In this document: positions 5,365 to 5,530 of the stretch, one piece after another
How the letters are laid out: every line of letters starts with the position of its first letter
Numbering within the stretch: position 1 is the first letter of the stretch
NCBI GenBank assembly: GCA_009692395.1
Contig: SHZG01000162.1
Span: 1-5,530 of the forward strand
Origin: Methylococcales bacterium
GTDB taxonomy: Bacteria; Pseudomonadota; Gammaproteobacteria; Methylococcales; Methylomonadaceae
Direction: 5' to 3'
Length of the DNA stretch: 5,530 nucleotides
Notes under the pieces: model-generated
Database searches by the model: none
What the model was told of the DNA's origin: nothing
What the model saw: the letters and a program-made list of their open reading frames with translations, nothing else
Translations under genes and position numbers: made by a program

Positions 5365-5530
5365 ATGAGCTGCTAACAAGAAATCACCTGTCCATTCTGT
5401 AAAAGTAACCAGATGGGCAAGTCAGGACGCAATGCAACGGGAGAGCCACGTTACCGTTGTCGAAACCCGTTGTGCATGACAAAAACCTTTATGCTGAGCT
5501 ACCGATACCGCGCTTGTGAAGTAGGCATTA
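5365..5530 (+). pseudogene. IS1-family transposase, N-terminal part (InsA-type zinc ribbon), TAA at codon 4, cut by window end
   Basis: The frame read from 5377 is open to the window edge and encodes QEITCPFCKSNQMGKSGRNA, then GEPRYRCRNPLCMTKTFMLSYRYR. CPFC and the later C-R-N-P-L-C form the zinc-ribbon type N-terminus of IS1 InsA-like proteins, which bind the terminal repeats; the G-x-x-R-Y-x-C and T-x-x-F-x-L-x-Y spacing also fits. The only nearby ATG in this frame is at 5365, giving ATG AGC TGC TAA, so a stop lies at codon 4 (5374-5376), before the zinc ribbon. No ATG, GTG or TTG lies between that stop and CPFC. The copy may be defective, or translation may start at an unusual codon. The rest of the gene is outside the window. 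Confidence 0.75.

Larger units (their letters stand above)
5292..5530 (+). mobile_element. IS1-family insertion sequence, left (5') end, partial
   Basis: The left part of an IS1-family element begins at 5292 with its terminal inverted repeat and runs off the window edge. It carries the start region of the transposase reading frame (from about 5365). It is in the same orientation as the 3' end at 1-144. The exact 19-base match of the two outer repeats suggests the same or a nearly identical element. The two visible pieces do not overlap, so their identity cannot be compared directly. They add up to 383 bases, about half a typical IS1 of roughly 700-800 bases. Confidence 0.85.

Overview
The window reads as a piece of a gammaproteobacterial genome of moderate to low GC. 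RibF, GloB, a DUF523-DUF1722 protein, a DCC-family protein and a TIGR02450-like Trp-rich protein together fit that class. A sulfur-oxidising, IS-rich lineage such as Thiotrichales is possible, but this is only an impression. No rRNA, tRNA or CRISPR is visible.

Layout. Bases 1-144 are the right (3') end of an IS1-family element: 40 transposase C-terminal codons, then a terminal inverted repeat. The IS border cuts a PIN-domain (VapC-type) toxin gene, leaving only its last 56 codons (145-315). Next on + is a Ycf46-like AAA ATPase (348-1634) whose frame is interrupted by TGA; its C-terminal lid region continues in the same frame to 1847. After a 104-bp gap come ribF (1952-2887) and gloB (2881-3633), which overlap by 7 bp and look intact. 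On the - strand, converging on gloB, lie a DUF523-DUF1722 gene split by an in-frame TAG (5269-4334), an intact DCC thiol-disulfide oxidoreductase-like gene (4252-3848), and a small Trp-rich gene of TIGR02450 type with a frameshift just after its start (3842-3634). From 5292 to the end is the left (5') end of an IS1-family element, in the same orientation as the first. Its first 19 bases are the exact reverse complement of the last 19 of the left copy.

Two themes stand out. First, a 5,147-bp segment is bracketed by directly oriented IS1-type ends. This could be a composite-transposon-like unit, the unit of an IS-mediated duplication or circle, or a contig whose ends fall in a repeat. Second, gene decay: four frames (AAA ATPase, DUF523-DUF1722, Trp-rich protein, IS1 transposase start) each carry one lesion, using TGA, TAG, a frameshift and TAA, and a fifth gene (PIN) is truncated by the IS. 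TAG closes the intact ribF and DCC genes normally and all three stops are involved, so a changed genetic code is unlikely. Pseudogenisation, or errors in the assembly, is the simpler reading.

Functions. RibF makes FMN and FAD. GloB completes methylglyoxal detoxification with glutathione. The - strand trio resembles gene sets often found near DNA photolyase genes, so it may be what remains of a light or oxidative-stress locus. I see no convincing new defence or mobile system; the interest lies in the IS architecture and the pattern of broken genes.
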